Assembly: GCF_900188245.1 (NCBI RefSeq)
Contig: NZ_FZOK01000013.1
Coordinates: forward strand, 81,749 to 145,748
Source of the DNA: Belliella buryatensis
GTDB taxonomy: Bacteria > Bacteroidota > Bacteroidia > Cytophagales > Cyclobacteriaceae
Direction of reading: 5' to 3'
Length of the DNA: 64,000 nt
Part shown: piece after piece, positions 8,893 to 17,888 of the stretch
Layout: the number at the start of each line of letters is the position of its first letter
Numbering within the stretch: the first letter of the stretch is position 1
Notes under the pieces: generated by a model
What the model was told of the DNA's origin: nothing
Database searches by the model: none
What the model saw: only the letters and a program-made list of their open reading frames with translations
Translations under genes and position numbers: made by a program

Positions 8893-9825
8893 TTATTTAA
8901 ATCTGATAATTTTTCCATGAGCCTTTGAAGTCATCTCTTGAGGGATGGAGGCTGTGATTTCATTGTAGAGTAACTCCACTAGTTTTTGTTTGAGAAAACT
9001 TCTTGTGAGGACAATACTTACCTCTCGAATCGGTTCCTCTCCTTCAAAAGTTCTCAGTCTTGTTTTTTCTTTTTCATTCATAGAGAAAGTAGCCAATTCA
9101 GGTAGTAAAGTGACTCCTTGATATTCATTGACCATGTTTTTCAAACCTTCTAAAGATCCACTTTCGTAGTGGAAATTCATTTTCTGAAACTTGGCTTGAT
9201 TACAGAGATTGAGAACTTGGTCTCTGAAGCAATGCCCTTGTTGAAGCATCCACAGATCCGTAGATTCCAAATCCTCCACCGATATTTTGTCTTTTCTTAA
9301 TAAGGGATGCCCATCGGACAAATAAGCGAAGAACTTCTCGTAGAACATTGGCTTTTCTAAAAGCCCACTTTCATTAAGAGGCGTAACCACAATGCCAAGA
9401 TCTATTTCGTCATTTTTGAGTTTTTTGATCACGTCTTCAGTGACCATCTCTTCCACTTGAAGTTGGACCTTTGGAAATTTATCAATGAAATTTTTGATGA
9501 ATCTGTGCAGCAGATAAGGTGCTAAGGTAGGGATAATCCCAAGCTTGATCACACCGCTAATATCGCCCTTGAGTTGAGCGACAAGTTCGAAAATACCTTT
9601 GCTGTGGGAGACGACTTTTTTTGCCTGGTCAATAATTTGAGAACCAGTTTCTGTGGGGATGACAGGCATTTTGGATCGATCAAAAATGATGACATTGAGT
9701 TCTTTTTCGAGTTTACTGATCTGTGCACTCAGCGTGGGCTGTGTTACAAAACAAGATTCTGCAGCTTGGCCAAAATGTCTGAACTTATCTACAGCTAAGA
9801 TGTATTCCAATTGTTGGATTGTCAT
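8893..9825 (-). CDS. oxyR: LysR-family peroxide sensor OxyR
   Basis: 310 aa. The N-terminal winged helix (1-60, MTIQQLEYILAV... TQPTLSAQISKLE) binds DNA and the C-terminal periplasmic-binding-like domain (90-300) senses peroxide. The two redox cysteines are at residues 199 and 208 (QQGHCFRDQVLNLC), exactly the numbering of E. coli OxyR, where they form a regulatory disulfide. This makes it an H2O2 sensor with good confidence. It is transcribed divergently from the ferric-iron importer at 9966, with a 140-bp shared promoter region, so it may also influence iron uptake; that is inference from position. Confidence 0.95.
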   Translation of the reverse strand: MTIQQLEYILAVDKFRHFGQAAESCFVTQPTLSAQISKLEKELNVIIFDRSKMPVIPTETGSQIIDQAKKVVSHSKGIFELVAQLKGDISGVIKLGIIPTLAPYLLHRFIKNFIDKFPKVQLQVEEMVTEDVIKKLKNDEIDLGIVVTPLNESGLLEKPMFYEKFFAYLSDGHPLLRKDKISVEDLESTDLWMLQQGHCFRDQVLNLCNQAKFQKMNFHYESGSLEGLKNMVNEYQGVTLLPELATFSMNEKEKTRLRTFEGEEPIREVSIVLTRSFLKQKLVELLYNEITASIPQEMTSKAHGKIIRFK

Positions 9826-9916
9826 AGTTTTTTCCCTGTCTACTACCTGATAAATCTACTCAAAACCTCCCATCATAGGAGAAGCACAAATATAAAAATC
9901 TTTTTCTCTTTATTTA

Positions 9917-9944
9917 GATTTGATTTAAATAATGATTAATTTTG
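9917..9944 (+). promoter_or_regulatory. Promoter region of the iron importer, with possible metal-regulator site
   Basis: TAATTTTG at 9937-9944 fits the Bacteroidota -7 element TAnnTTTG and lies 21 bp before the ATG at 9966. No TTG is present at ideal spacing. The overlapping AATAATGATTAATTTT matches the first half of the E. coli Fur box well and the second half poorly. Confidence 0.45.
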
Positions 9945-9965
9945 CATCCATAAATCAAGAAATCT

Positions 9966-11000
9966 ATGTTAAAGAATATTCTAAAATCGACAATTTTAGG
10001 TCTTGCAGCAATTTCATTATACGCCTGTGGAGGTGCTTCAGATCAAGAGGAAGTAGTCAATGTATATACCCACAGGCACTACGAGGCCGATCAGCAATTA
10101 TTTGATCAGTTTACAGAAAAAACAGGAATCAAAGTAAATGTAGTCAGTGCAAGTGCTGATGAATTGATTCAAAAGTTAGAACTTGAAGGTGCTAACTCCC
10201 CTGCAGATATCTTGATTACAGTGGATGCAGGTAGATTGCATAGAGCTGTTGAGAAGGACCTTGTCCAAGCAGTAGAGTCTGAAATTTTGAATAACAATAT
10301 TCCTTCAAAATTTCGAGAGCCTAGTAATAAATGGTTTGGTTTGACTTTCAGAGCTAGAATATTGGCATATAGCAAAGAGCGAGTTGATCCGAGTGAATTG
10401 TCAACTTATGAAGCTTTGACAGAAGAAAATTGGAAAGGGAGAGTGCTGACTCGTTCGTCAGAGAACATATACAACCAATCACTTTTGGCTTCTATCATTG
10501 CGAATAATGGTGAGGAAGCCGCTGAAGAATGGGCGAGTAAATTGTTGGCCAATATGGCAAGAACACCCAAAGGAAGCGATAGAGATCAGGTGAAAGCCGT
10601 GGCATCAGGAGAAGGAGATGTGGCCATCGTAAATACCTACTACATTGGAATCATGCTCAATGATGCTAATGAAGAGGAAAGAAAGGCTGCTGAGAAAATC
10701 GCTATATTCTTCCCAAATCAAGACGATAGAGGAACACATATTAATGTTTCTGGGGCAGCTGTTACTAAGTATGCGCCAAACAAAGACAATGCAATTAAAT
10801 TGATAGAATTCTTGTCAGAAGTAGAGGCTCAGAATTTCCTTGCAAGTATCAATTTTGAATATCCAGTAAACCCTAAAGCTGAATACTCTGATTTATTGAA
10901 AGAATGGGGAGCATTTAAAGCAGATGAAATCAATTTGTCTGAGTTAGGAAAAAGGAACAAAGATGCAGTGATTATCTTTGACCGTGTTGGATGGAAATAA
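9966..11000 (+). CDS. Ferric-iron ABC transporter substrate-binding lipoprotein (FbpA/FutA type)
   Basis: 344 aa. The signal peptide ends in a lipobox (LYAC, Cys21), so the protein is lipid-anchored. The mature part is a periplasmic binding protein of the iron type: it begins VVNVYTHRHYEADQQLFDQF, which is the usual start of FbpA/FutA, and carries the paired tyrosines NTYYIG (about residue 222) used to hold Fe3+. It delivers ferric iron to the permease encoded 9 bp downstream. Operon of three with the genes at 11010 and 12666. Regulation by iron is likely; a weak Fur-like sequence overlaps its promoter. Confidence 0.93.
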   Translation: MLKNILKSTILGLAAISLYACGGASDQEEVVNVYTHRHYEADQQLFDQFTEKTGIKVNVVSASADELIQKLELEGANSPADILITVDAGRLHRAVEKDLVQAVESEILNNNIPSKFREPSNKWFGLTFRARILAYSKERVDPSELSTYEALTEENWKGRVLTRSSENIYNQSLLASIIANNGEEAAEEWASKLLANMARTPKGSDRDQVKAVASGEGDVAIVNTYYIGIMLNDANEEERKAAEKIAIFFPNQDDRGTHINVSGAAVTKYAPNKDNAIKLIEFLSEVEAQNFLASINFEYPVNPKAEYSDLLKEWGAFKADEINLSELGKRNKDAVIIFDRVGWK

Positions 11001-11009
11001 GCCAAAGTT

Positions 11010-12647
11010 TTGGATATAATTAGGAAGAAGTACTATTGGTGGAATAAGTGGACTGGCTATGCGCTAATCATCCTATTATTTGTCGCAACTCCACTCGTCA
11101 CTATCTTATTTAAGTTATTTGCTAGCCCAGGAGGTAGTTGGTCACATATTGCCAATAATCTCCTATACGGCTATTTTCAAAATACGCTGCTACTCCTGTT
11201 AGGGGTAGCGGCTTTGACGTTTTTGTTAGGAGTGAGTACTGCTTGGTTGGTTTCCAATTATGAGTTTCCGGGGAGGAAGTATTTCGAGTGGCTATTGATT
11301 TTGCCATTGGGGTTTCCAGGCTATATCATGGCTTACACTTATGTGGGGATTTTAGACTATACAGGTCCTATACAGACCTTTTTCAGAAATACTTTTGAAG
11401 TCAGCTTCAAGGGTAGCTTGATTGATATTATGAATTTGCCTGGCGCAATTTTCATCCTATCAATTACTCTATTTCCTTACGTATTTTTAATTGCAAGGTC
11501 TTCATTTCTCCAACAATCAAAAACAATGCAGGAGGCATCATTTCTTCTGGGAGCGAATAGGACAAAGACATTTTTCAAAATTGCCCTTCCAATGGCAAGG
11601 CCAGCAATCGTAGCGGGTATCGCATTGGCAAGTATGGAAGTGCTCAACGATTATGGGACAGTCAAGTATTTTGGTGTCAATACATTTACTACAGGTATTT
11701 TCAGAGCTTGGTTTTCTATGGGGGATGCTACCACAGCCATTTACCTTGCAGCTATTTTAATGGTTTTTGTTTTCGTGATTCTTTATTTAGAATCATTTCA
11801 AAGGGGGAATAGGCAATATTCATCGGTTAATGGACTCAATAAGCCTACTGCAAGAAATGAGGTGTCGATCAAAAAGAAATTTCTTTACACTAGTATTTGT
11901 ACAATCATTTTTTTGATTAGTTTTCTAATTCCATTCTTACAATTATTGAAGTGGGCTTGGTTGACTTATGAAAAAGTTGTCAATCAAGAATTTTTCTTAT
12001 TGATTTATCGCAGCTTCGGGTTGGCAGCGATTGCAGGGATCATGGTGGTTGTTCTTTCTGTTGTGTTACTCTATGCGCTTCGTTTGAGCCCATTCAAATG
12101 GGTCAAAAGCATTACTAAAGTAGCAACCCTAGGTTATGCCATTCCAGGAGCAGTGATTGCAGTTGGTGTTATGATACCACTATTGGCATTTGATAAATGG
12201 GTTTATGACACTTTGTTATCCGCTAGGGTGGCAGGCTTGTTTCTTTCGGGAACTTTATTTGCCCTTATCTTTGCTTATATAGTCAGGTTTATGGCTGTGG
12301 GGTATAATCCTGTCGAAGCAGGCTTCCAGAAAATCGGTATACATGTGAATGAAGCTAGTAGATTGTTGGGAATTAGAAGTACCAAAACATTGTGGAAGAT
12401 TGATCTGCCACTAATCAAAACGACCTTGTTTTCAGGGATTTTGTTGGTCTTCGTAGATGTTCTTAAAGAGCTTCCTTTGACTTTGATTTTGAGACCTTTC
12501 AACTATCAGACTTTGGCAACCAAGGCATTTGATATGGCTACCAATGAAATGATTGCAGAGTCGGCAAATGCTGCTGTTATCATCATCTTGACGGGAATTA
12601 TTCCGATAATTTTCCTCAATCAGATGATCAAGAAAAGAGAACTATAA
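11010..12647 (+). CDS. Ferric-iron ABC transporter permease, duplicated (FbpB type)
   Basis: 545 aa. It consists of two tandem binding-protein-dependent permease domains (about 60-260 and 330-540), each with about six membrane spans and an EAA-type loop (MQEASFLLGANRTKTF and VNEASRLLGIRSTKTL). This single-chain double permease is typical of FbpB/SfuB iron importers. The start is a TTG at 11010: an in-frame stop lies just upstream at 10998 and no ATG occurs before the first membrane span, so TTG is the only reasonable start. Translation may be coupled to the upstream gene, which ends 9 bp before. Confidence 0.93.
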   Translation: MDIIRKKYYWWNKWTGYALIILLFVATPLVTILFKLFASPGGSWSHIANNLLYGYFQNTLLLLLGVAALTFLLGVSTAWLVSNYEFPGRKYFEWLLILPLGFPGYIMAYTYVGILDYTGPIQTFFRNTFEVSFKGSLIDIMNLPGAIFILSITLFPYVFLIARSSFLQQSKTMQEASFLLGANRTKTFFKIALPMARPAIVAGIALASMEVLNDYGTVKYFGVNTFTTGIFRAWFSMGDATTAIYLAAILMVFVFVILYLESFQRGNRQYSSVNGLNKPTARNEVSIKKKFLYTSICTIIFLISFLIPFLQLLKWAWLTYEKVVNQEFFLLIYRSFGLAAIAGIMVVVLSVVLLYALRLSPFKWVKSITKVATLGYAIPGAVIAVGVMIPLLAFDKWVYDTLLSARVAGLFLSGTLFALIFAYIVRFMAVGYNPVEAGFQKIGIHVNEASRLLGIRSTKTLWKIDLPLIKTTLFSGILLVFVDVLKELPLTLILRPFNYQTLATKAFDMATNEMIAESANAAVIIILTGIIPIIFLNQMIKKREL

Positions 12648-12665
12648 GTATTTAGATATATCAAG

Positions 12666-13703
12666 ATGAGCATATTATCACTCCGTCGGATCAATAAAAA
12701 GTATGGACAAGCAAAGGTTTTTGCTGTCAATGAAGTTTCCTTCGATGTGGAAGAGGGGGAAATATTGGCCTTGGTCGGGGAAAGTGGCTCTGGTAAGACA
12801 ACATTACTGAGATTGATCGCTGGATTAGAGCATCCTGATGGAGGTACAATCTCCTTGGCAGGTCAAGTTATTGTGCGAGGCAAAGAGTCTGTCCCTGCGC
12901 ATGATCGCAAAGTGGGGATGGTTTTTCAGGATTATGCTTTATTTCCACACTTGACCATTTTAGAAAATGTCACTTTTGGAATTTCTAAATCAAAAGGTAA
13001 CCCTGTGCAAATCGCAAAGGATACGCTCAAGTTGGTTGGATTGACAGAGGATTTCAATAAGTATCCGCACCAGCTTTCAGGTGGACAGCAGCAACGCGTT
13101 GCTTTGGCAAGAGCCATTGCGCCAAACCCTAGGATTCTTCTGATGGATGAACCATTCAGTAATCTGGATGCCATGCTTAAAGATCAAGTTAGAGAAGAAA
13201 TTCGTCAGATTATCAAAAAGACAGGAATTACCGCGATTTTTGTTACCCATGACACTAAGGACGCTTTGTCCACAGCTGATAGAATCGCCATTCTCCATAA
13301 AGGTTACTTACAACAGATAGATATTCCTAAGAATCTCTACGAAACTCCTGTCAATCCTTATGTGGCAAATTTTTTTGGCAAAAGGAATGAATTGCTTGCA
13401 ACTCCAAGCGAAGATGGGTTCTACACTTCTTTTGGTTTCATTGCTGATTTGGAGGCTAGAAAGTATAAGACAAAGGTGAAGTTAATGTTCCGCCCAGAGC
13501 ATGGTGAAGTGGTACAGAGAGAGGGACAGCAGTTGAGTGGTAAAATTGTCAAAGTATCTTACTTTGGGAGCCATCAATTGGTCAAGATTTCTGATGATGA
13601 GGGTTTTAGAGTGACTATCAGAACCAATCCGGGCAGGATTTTTGAAAATGTAGAAAGAACCTTCTTTTATCTTTGGAAATACGATATAGAGGAAGCTTTT
13701 TGA
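12666..13703 (+). CDS. Ferric-iron ABC transporter ATP-binding protein (FbpC type)
   Basis: 345 aa. Nucleotide-binding domain with Walker A GESGSGKTT, Q-loop FQDYALFPHLT, signature LSGGQQQRVALARA, Walker B ILLMDEPFSNLD and switch His in FVTHDTKDA. A C-terminal TOBE-like domain (about 250-345) is present, as in FbpC and other CUT1/iron-type ATPases. It lies 18 bp after the permease gene and completes the importer. Confidence 0.95.
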   Translation: MSILSLRRINKKYGQAKVFAVNEVSFDVEEGEILALVGESGSGKTTLLRLIAGLEHPDGGTISLAGQVIVRGKESVPAHDRKVGMVFQDYALFPHLTILENVTFGISKSKGNPVQIAKDTLKLVGLTEDFNKYPHQLSGGQQQRVALARAIAPNPRILLMDEPFSNLDAMLKDQVREEIRQIIKKTGITAIFVTHDTKDALSTADRIAILHKGYLQQIDIPKNLYETPVNPYVANFFGKRNELLATPSEDGFYTSFGFIADLEARKYKTKVKLMFRPEHGEVVQREGQQLSGKIVKVSYFGSHQLVKISDDEGFRVTIRTNPGRIFENVERTFFYLWKYDIEEAF

Positions 13704-13774
13704 TTAAATTTCAGTAGATTGAGGTGATTGAATTTTGGGGCAAGTTGGTTAAACTTGCTTTCTGAAAAAAATTG

Positions 13775-13803
13775 TTTTAGATTTAATTGTTATCAATCTA
13801 AAA
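13775..13803. promoter_or_regulatory. Candidate OhrR operator (inverted repeat)
   Basis: Perfect 9-bp arms TTTTAGATT (13775-13783) and AATCTAAAA (13795-13803) are separated by 11 nt and end 9 bp before the ohrR ATG. MarR/OhrR proteins bind such dyads over their own promoters. The position suggests autoregulation of ohrR-ohr. Confidence 0.6.
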
Positions 13804-13812
13804 GCAAATGTT

Positions 13813-14256
13813 ATGTCTCAAGTTCTAGCTACCCTTCGCTTGGAAGACCAATTGTGCTTCCCTTTGTATGCAGCCTCTAGAATGATTATACAGGCTTACC
13901 GTGATCCATTGGAGTCATTGGGGCTGACTTACCCACAGTATTTGGTGATGATGACACTTTGGGAAAGAGACGGACAAGCAGTCAATGAAATCGGGAAAAA
14001 ACTGTTTTTAGACTCTGGGACTTTGACCCCTTTGCTCAAAAGGTTGGAAGCAAATAGCCTGATCAAAAGGGTTAGAAGTGAAGCCGATGAAAGGAGAGTG
14101 GAAATTGAATTGACCTTTCAAGGAAAATCCCTAAAGAGCAAAGCAGAGGGGATTCCAGGAAAGATTCTAGAAACTTTGAACAGCTGGGAGTCTCAGGAGT
14201 TAGATAGCTTGAAAGTCGAACTAGATAAATTAATAGCAACTTTAAACCAAACCTAA
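13813..14256 (+). CDS. ohrR: Organic-hydroperoxide-sensing MarR-family repressor OhrR
   Basis: 147 aa. MarR winged-helix protein whose N-terminus reads [14 protein letters not shown], with the reactive cysteine at residue 15, the same position as Cys15 of B. subtilis OhrR. The recognition helix region reads [16 protein letters not shown] and the wing is [12 protein letters not shown]. In OhrR oxidation of this cysteine releases DNA and lets ohr be expressed. No second C-terminal cysteine is present, so it should be the one-Cys type. It is followed after 5 bp by ohr, and a dyad operator lies directly upstream. Confidence 0.95.
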   Translation: MSQVLATLRLEDQLCFPLYAASRMIIQAYRDPLESLGLTYPQYLVMMTLWERDGQAVNEIGKKLFLDSGTLTPLLKRLEANSLIKRVRSEADERRVEIELTFQGKSLKSKAEGIPGKILETLNSWESQELDSLKVELDKLIATLNQT

Positions 14257-14261
14257 ACGAA

Positions 14262-14684
14262 ATGGAAAAAATAACAATTGATTACACCGCGACAGCTGTA
14301 AATACTGGCGGTAGAAAAGGACATGTAAAAACAGATGATGGCCAATTGGATTTTGATGTGGCGATGCCTAAGGAAATTGGCGGGCCAGGAGGAAAGACCA
14401 ACCCTGAGCAATTATTCGCTGCAGGCTATGCCGCATGCTTTGGCGGCGCGCTAGGAGCAGTTGCCAAAGGAATAAAGCTAGATGATGCAGAAATCACCGT
14501 AAAGGCTCATTTGGGTAAAACAGATAATGGCGGCTTTGGATTGGCAGTGGATATTCATTGTAAAATCCCTGGAGCAGGCTCTTTGGAGGCGGCTCAAAAG
14601 TTAGTAGATGAAGCTCACCAGGTTTGTCCTTACTCCAAAGCCACTAGAGGAAATATAGAAGTGAACGTGAAGGCTGTTGAATAA
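14262..14684 (+). CDS. ohr: Organic hydroperoxide resistance peroxidase Ohr
   Basis: 140 aa. It reduces organic hydroperoxides with a two-cysteine active site. Both cysteines are visible: C59 (GYAACFGGAL) and C122 (HQVCPYSKATRG), together with the conserved Arg18 and Glu49 (NPEQ) that activate the peroxidatic Cys. Normal family length. It is co-transcribed with ohrR (5-bp gap) and ends before the terminator at 14715. Ohr and OhrR are a well-known pair. Confidence 0.96.
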   Translation: MEKITIDYTATAVNTGGRKGHVKTDDGQLDFDVAMPKEIGGPGGKTNPEQLFAAGYAACFGGALGAVAKGIKLDDAEITVKAHLGKTDNGGFGLAVDIHCKIPGAGSLEAAQKLVDEAHQVCPYSKATRGNIEVNVKAVE

Positions 14685-14714
14685 ATCATTGTATTGAATT
14701 AACTTCATAAAATG

Positions 14715-14754
14715 AATCCCCATTTTGTCCTGTGATGAGATGGGGATTTTTTTT
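14715..14754. terminator. Terminator between ohr and the convergent lipoprotein gene
   Basis: Stem AATCCCCA / TGGGGATT with an 18-nt loop, followed by eight T residues on the plus strand. It ends the ohrR-ohr operon. Confidence 0.88.
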
Positions 14755-14761
14755 AATTATA

Positions 14762-15904
14762 TTAATTTTTCTGATTTATTGACATTTGAACTATTCCGAA
14801 TTCATCTTCCACATTGATATCCATCCAAATTTTAGAATCTTTAACTAAGGCAAACTCAGGCATTTTTTTTAGGTTTTCGATTTCTTGAACATCTAATACT
14901 TGGAAGTTTTCAGACAAAATGGTGAAGTAAACTTGATAAGAATCAACTTTCTCTTTTCCAAGTTCATCAAAACTTGATTTTCCAATTTGAGAAAATCGAT
15001 AGAAATTTTTCCTTTGATCATCCCAATAGAGTTGACCAAAGGTGATTTCCTTTTCTAGCTTCATGACTTCGTCCTGATATCCTTGAAAGGAGCCTTGTTC
15101 AGTTTTATACTTCGCTGTTTTCCTGTCTGCTGTCAATATTGGGTCATAAGTATACATAATCAAGGTGTCAGCCTTTGTATCGTATTTTGCAATTGAGTTC
15201 ATATACCTACTTGTCAAATATACATCATCATCAATCAATTGCATTTTTGATCGCGTATCATGAATAGCGCCTGACCGGTCAACGATAAATGAAATCCTGA
15301 AATTCTTGTTATAGTCAAATCCAGGGATAAGAAGTTTTTCCAATGTATCATTCTCGAGATCAACTTTTCCTAAAAAAGTATCGCCAGATGCGTTGGAATT
15401 AATTTGTAGATAAAGCGTATTATTCTTATCAGAAATGATTGCCAAAGGGTCTATTTGTTCTCTTTTATCTAGGTTTTCAAATTCTAGTAGCAAAGGGCGA
15501 ATATTAAAGTCTCTGTCTCCATTCTTATTGAATACTCCTAGTTGTTGATAGCTTAACAAGACTAAGTCCTCGTTTGATTTAGATTTGATATCTATGATAT
15601 AGGATCCAATACCGTTTGGCCCTTCTTGGTCAAATTCAATAACTTCTTCTAATTTGAAGGTGTTGGTATTTATTTTCTCAATTCTTGGAGTATTTCCTCC
15701 AAGCTTGAAGAAATAGTTTTTGTCATTATCGAATGTTGCGCCCATAAAGCCTACACCCATAAAAATCAAATCTTCTCCTGGGTCTACCATCAAAGTGTCA
15801 AATGAAAAGGTATATCTGCTATCCAATAGTATATTAGACTTTTTTTGATCAGAGCAGGAATAAAATAATATAACTACCAAAAACGCACAGTATAGATTTT
15901 TCAT
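14762..15904 (-). CDS. Lipoprotein, probable beta-propeller of the DUF4221 type
   Basis: 380 aa. The signal peptide has a lipobox (LFYSC, Cys17). The mature chain has repeating strand patterns and the segment FDQEGPNGIGSYI, which I associate with DUF4221 lipoproteins of Cyclobacteriaceae, often in many copies per genome and related to 6-bladed propeller lipoproteins. Function unknown. It resembles in style, but is not closely related to, the lipoprotein at 35015-36259. Single gene, convergent with ohr. Confidence 0.75.
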   Translation of the reverse strand: MKNLYCAFLVVILFYSCSDQKKSNILLDSRYTFSFDTLMVDPGEDLIFMGVGFMGATFDNDKNYFFKLGGNTPRIEKINTNTFKLEEVIEFDQEGPNGIGSYIIDIKSKSNEDLVLLSYQQLGVFNKNGDRDFNIRPLLLEFENLDKREQIDPLAIISDKNNTLYLQINSNASGDTFLGKVDLENDTLEKLLIPGFDYNKNFRISFIVDRSGAIHDTRSKMQLIDDDVYLTSRYMNSIAKYDTKADTLIMYTYDPILTADRKTAKYKTEQGSFQGYQDEVMKLEKEITFGQLYWDDQRKNFYRFSQIGKSSFDELGKEKVDSYQVYFTILSENFQVLDVQEIENLKKMPEFALVKDSKIWMDINVEDEFGIVQMSINQKN

Positions 15905-15998
15905 ATTTCCAAAATTTAGTATAAGCTAAAAATAGGAATCACTTTTAGAAAATCAGAAAGAAACGCTGTTAAAGAAACTTAAAATGAAATCACAAATT

Positions 15999-16538
15999 CT
16001 ATTGACTCTTCTCCACCTCTGACCTGATAATTACGTATTGAAATAGATCTCCCACTTTTCCATCTTTGATATAGGCATCTTTTAAAATGGCTTCTGGTAC
16101 ATAGCCTGCATTTTCCAATACTTTCATGCTCGCTGTATTATAATCAAATACTTGCGAATAGATGCGCTTGATTTCTGGAAACTTGTCCAAAAGGTATTCT
16201 GTGTAGAGCATCAAGGCTTCGGTTGCGATTCCTTTGCCCCAATAGGGTTCTGCTATCCAAAAACCTATTTCCATATTAGTACGCAGTTCTTCCTTGCCGA
16301 TTTCTCCTCCTATAGATCCCACCAAATGATCATCTTGCTCTATGGCGAAATTTTGAGGAGGGGTGAATTTGATGTTATGTTCTATCCAGTGCCTCGCGTC
16401 GTGAATGGTGTAAGGCTGAGGAAAAGCATCCCTGAGATTTGCGGCAATTTTAGGATTGTTGGCAATGGGGTAAAGCTGATGGAAATGACCTTCATGCCAG
16501 CGAACTAGTGAAATGTTGTTTTTGCCGCAGATCTTCAT
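15999..16538 (-). CDS. GNAT acetyltransferase, RimJ/RimL type
   Basis: 179 aa. The layout is that of ribosomal-protein or small-molecule N-acetyltransferases: GSIGGEIGK (strand 4), IGFWIAEPYWGKGIATEAL (acetyl-CoA binding loop) and FDYNTASMKVLENAGYVPE (final helix and strand). The substrate cannot be told from sequence. It stands alone between a propeller lipoprotein and prfA, same strand. Confidence 0.9.
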   Translation of the reverse strand: MKICGKNNISLVRWHEGHFHQLYPIANNPKIAANLRDAFPQPYTIHDARHWIEHNIKFTPPQNFAIEQDDHLVGSIGGEIGKEELRTNMEIGFWIAEPYWGKGIATEALMLYTEYLLDKFPEIKRIYSQVFDYNTASMKVLENAGYVPEAILKDAYIKDGKVGDLFQYVIIRSEVEKSQ

Positions 16539-16708
16539 ATTTTGATAGGATTATTTGTAAAAGATAAGTTCCTTTTATGAAGATGACAAATCTTGTTCTG
16601 AAGGACACTTAAATAAGTTGAATCAACCGAACATTTTCAGATTTATCTCTATAATTTTAATCCTTCTAAAATCCTTCCTTCGAGACGGAAATGCCCTTCA
16701 TCCTTATC

Positions 16709-17785
16709 CTACTCATCCATCCCAGAAGCCTTCATTTTCTCTACATTTTCGGCAAACCTTAGCGCAGATATAAACTCTTCAATATTGCCTTCCATCACAT
16801 CTGGGAGGTTGTAGACAGTCTTGTTGATCCTATGGTCTGTTACACGGCTTTGAGGGTAATTGTAGGTTCTGATCTTATCTGAGCGATCTCCACTTCCTAC
16901 CATGGATTTACGTTGGGCGCCTACGGCATCATTGTGCTTGGCAAGTTCGATTTCATAAAGTCTAGAGCGAAGAACCTTGAGCGCTTTTTCGAAGTTTTTG
17001 ATCTGAGACTTTTCATCTTGACAAGTGACTACCAACCCTGAAGGAAGGTGAGTCAATCTGACAGCAGAGTAGGTAGTATTCACCGACTGTCCTCCAGGGC
17101 CAGAAGAGCAATATGTGTCTTTTCTGATTTCATTCATATTGATATTCACCTCTACCTCGTCCATCTCTGGCAGTACAGCAACTGAAGCAGCAGAAGTATG
17201 TACCCTTCCTTGTGTCTCAGTACTAGGGACACGCTGTACCCTGTGTACACCTGATTCATACTTCATCATGCCATACACGTCAGCTCCAGTGATGGTGCTG
17301 ATAATCTCTTTGTAACCACCAGAAGAGCCAAAGGTCAAATCCAAAACTGTCAATTTCCAGCCCTGCTTATCACAAAATCTCTGATACATACGAAATAGGT
17401 CTCCAGCAAAAATAGCCGCTTCGTCTCCGCCTGTACCTCCTCTGATCTCGAGAATACAATCTTTGGAGTCATTAGGATCTTTTGGAATTAACTGCTGCTT
17501 GAGATCCTCTTCGAGCTGAATCTGACGATCTTTGAGTTCATCTAATTCGGCCTTGGCCATATCTCTGAAGTCCTGATCTTTTTCCTTCTCGAGGATTTCT
17601 TTTGAGCTTTTGATATTATCCAACACCAATGTGTATTCATCTAGCAAGTCTACCACTTTTTCCAAATCCTTATATTCTTTGGTCAATTTGGTGTATTTGC
17701 TCATGTCAGACATGGCATCTGGCTGAATGATCAGCTGGCCGACTTCTATAAATCTATCTTTAAGCGCTTGTAATTTTTCAAGCAT
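16709..17785 (-). CDS. prfA: Peptide chain release factor 1
   Basis: 358 aa. It reads UAA and UAG stop codons and triggers peptide release. The GGQ loop ([19 protein letters not shown], about residue 230) is intact. The stop-codon recognition tripeptide PxT is PST ([13 protein letters not shown]) where E. coli has PAT, and it is of the RF1 class rather than the SPF of RF2. The N-terminal helical domain (1-100) is present. Start ATG at 17785 gives [12 protein letters not shown], the normal beginning. Confidence 0.97.
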   Translation of the reverse strand: MLEKLQALKDRFIEVGQLIIQPDAMSDMSKYTKLTKEYKDLEKVVDLLDEYTLVLDNIKSSKEILEKEKDQDFRDMAKAELDELKDRQIQLEEDLKQQLIPKDPNDSKDCILEIRGGTGGDEAAIFAGDLFRMYQRFCDKQGWKLTVLDLTFGSSGGYKEIISTITGADVYGMMKYESGVHRVQRVPSTETQGRVHTSAASVAVLPEMDEVEVNINMNEIRKDTYCSSGPGGQSVNTTYSAVRLTHLPSGLVVTCQDEKSQIKNFEKALKVLRSRLYEIELAKHNDAVGAQRKSMVGSGDRSDKIRTYNYPQSRVTDHRINKTVYNLPDVMEGNIEEFISALRFAENVEKMKASGMDE

Positions 17786-17888
17786 AGTTTCTTAACTTTT
17801 TGGAAGGGCAAAGATAACTTCTCTCCCTTTAGGATGAAAATAATTCTAATTACTTAAGGGTTGATAGCTTCAGGGCGACGAATCAAGG

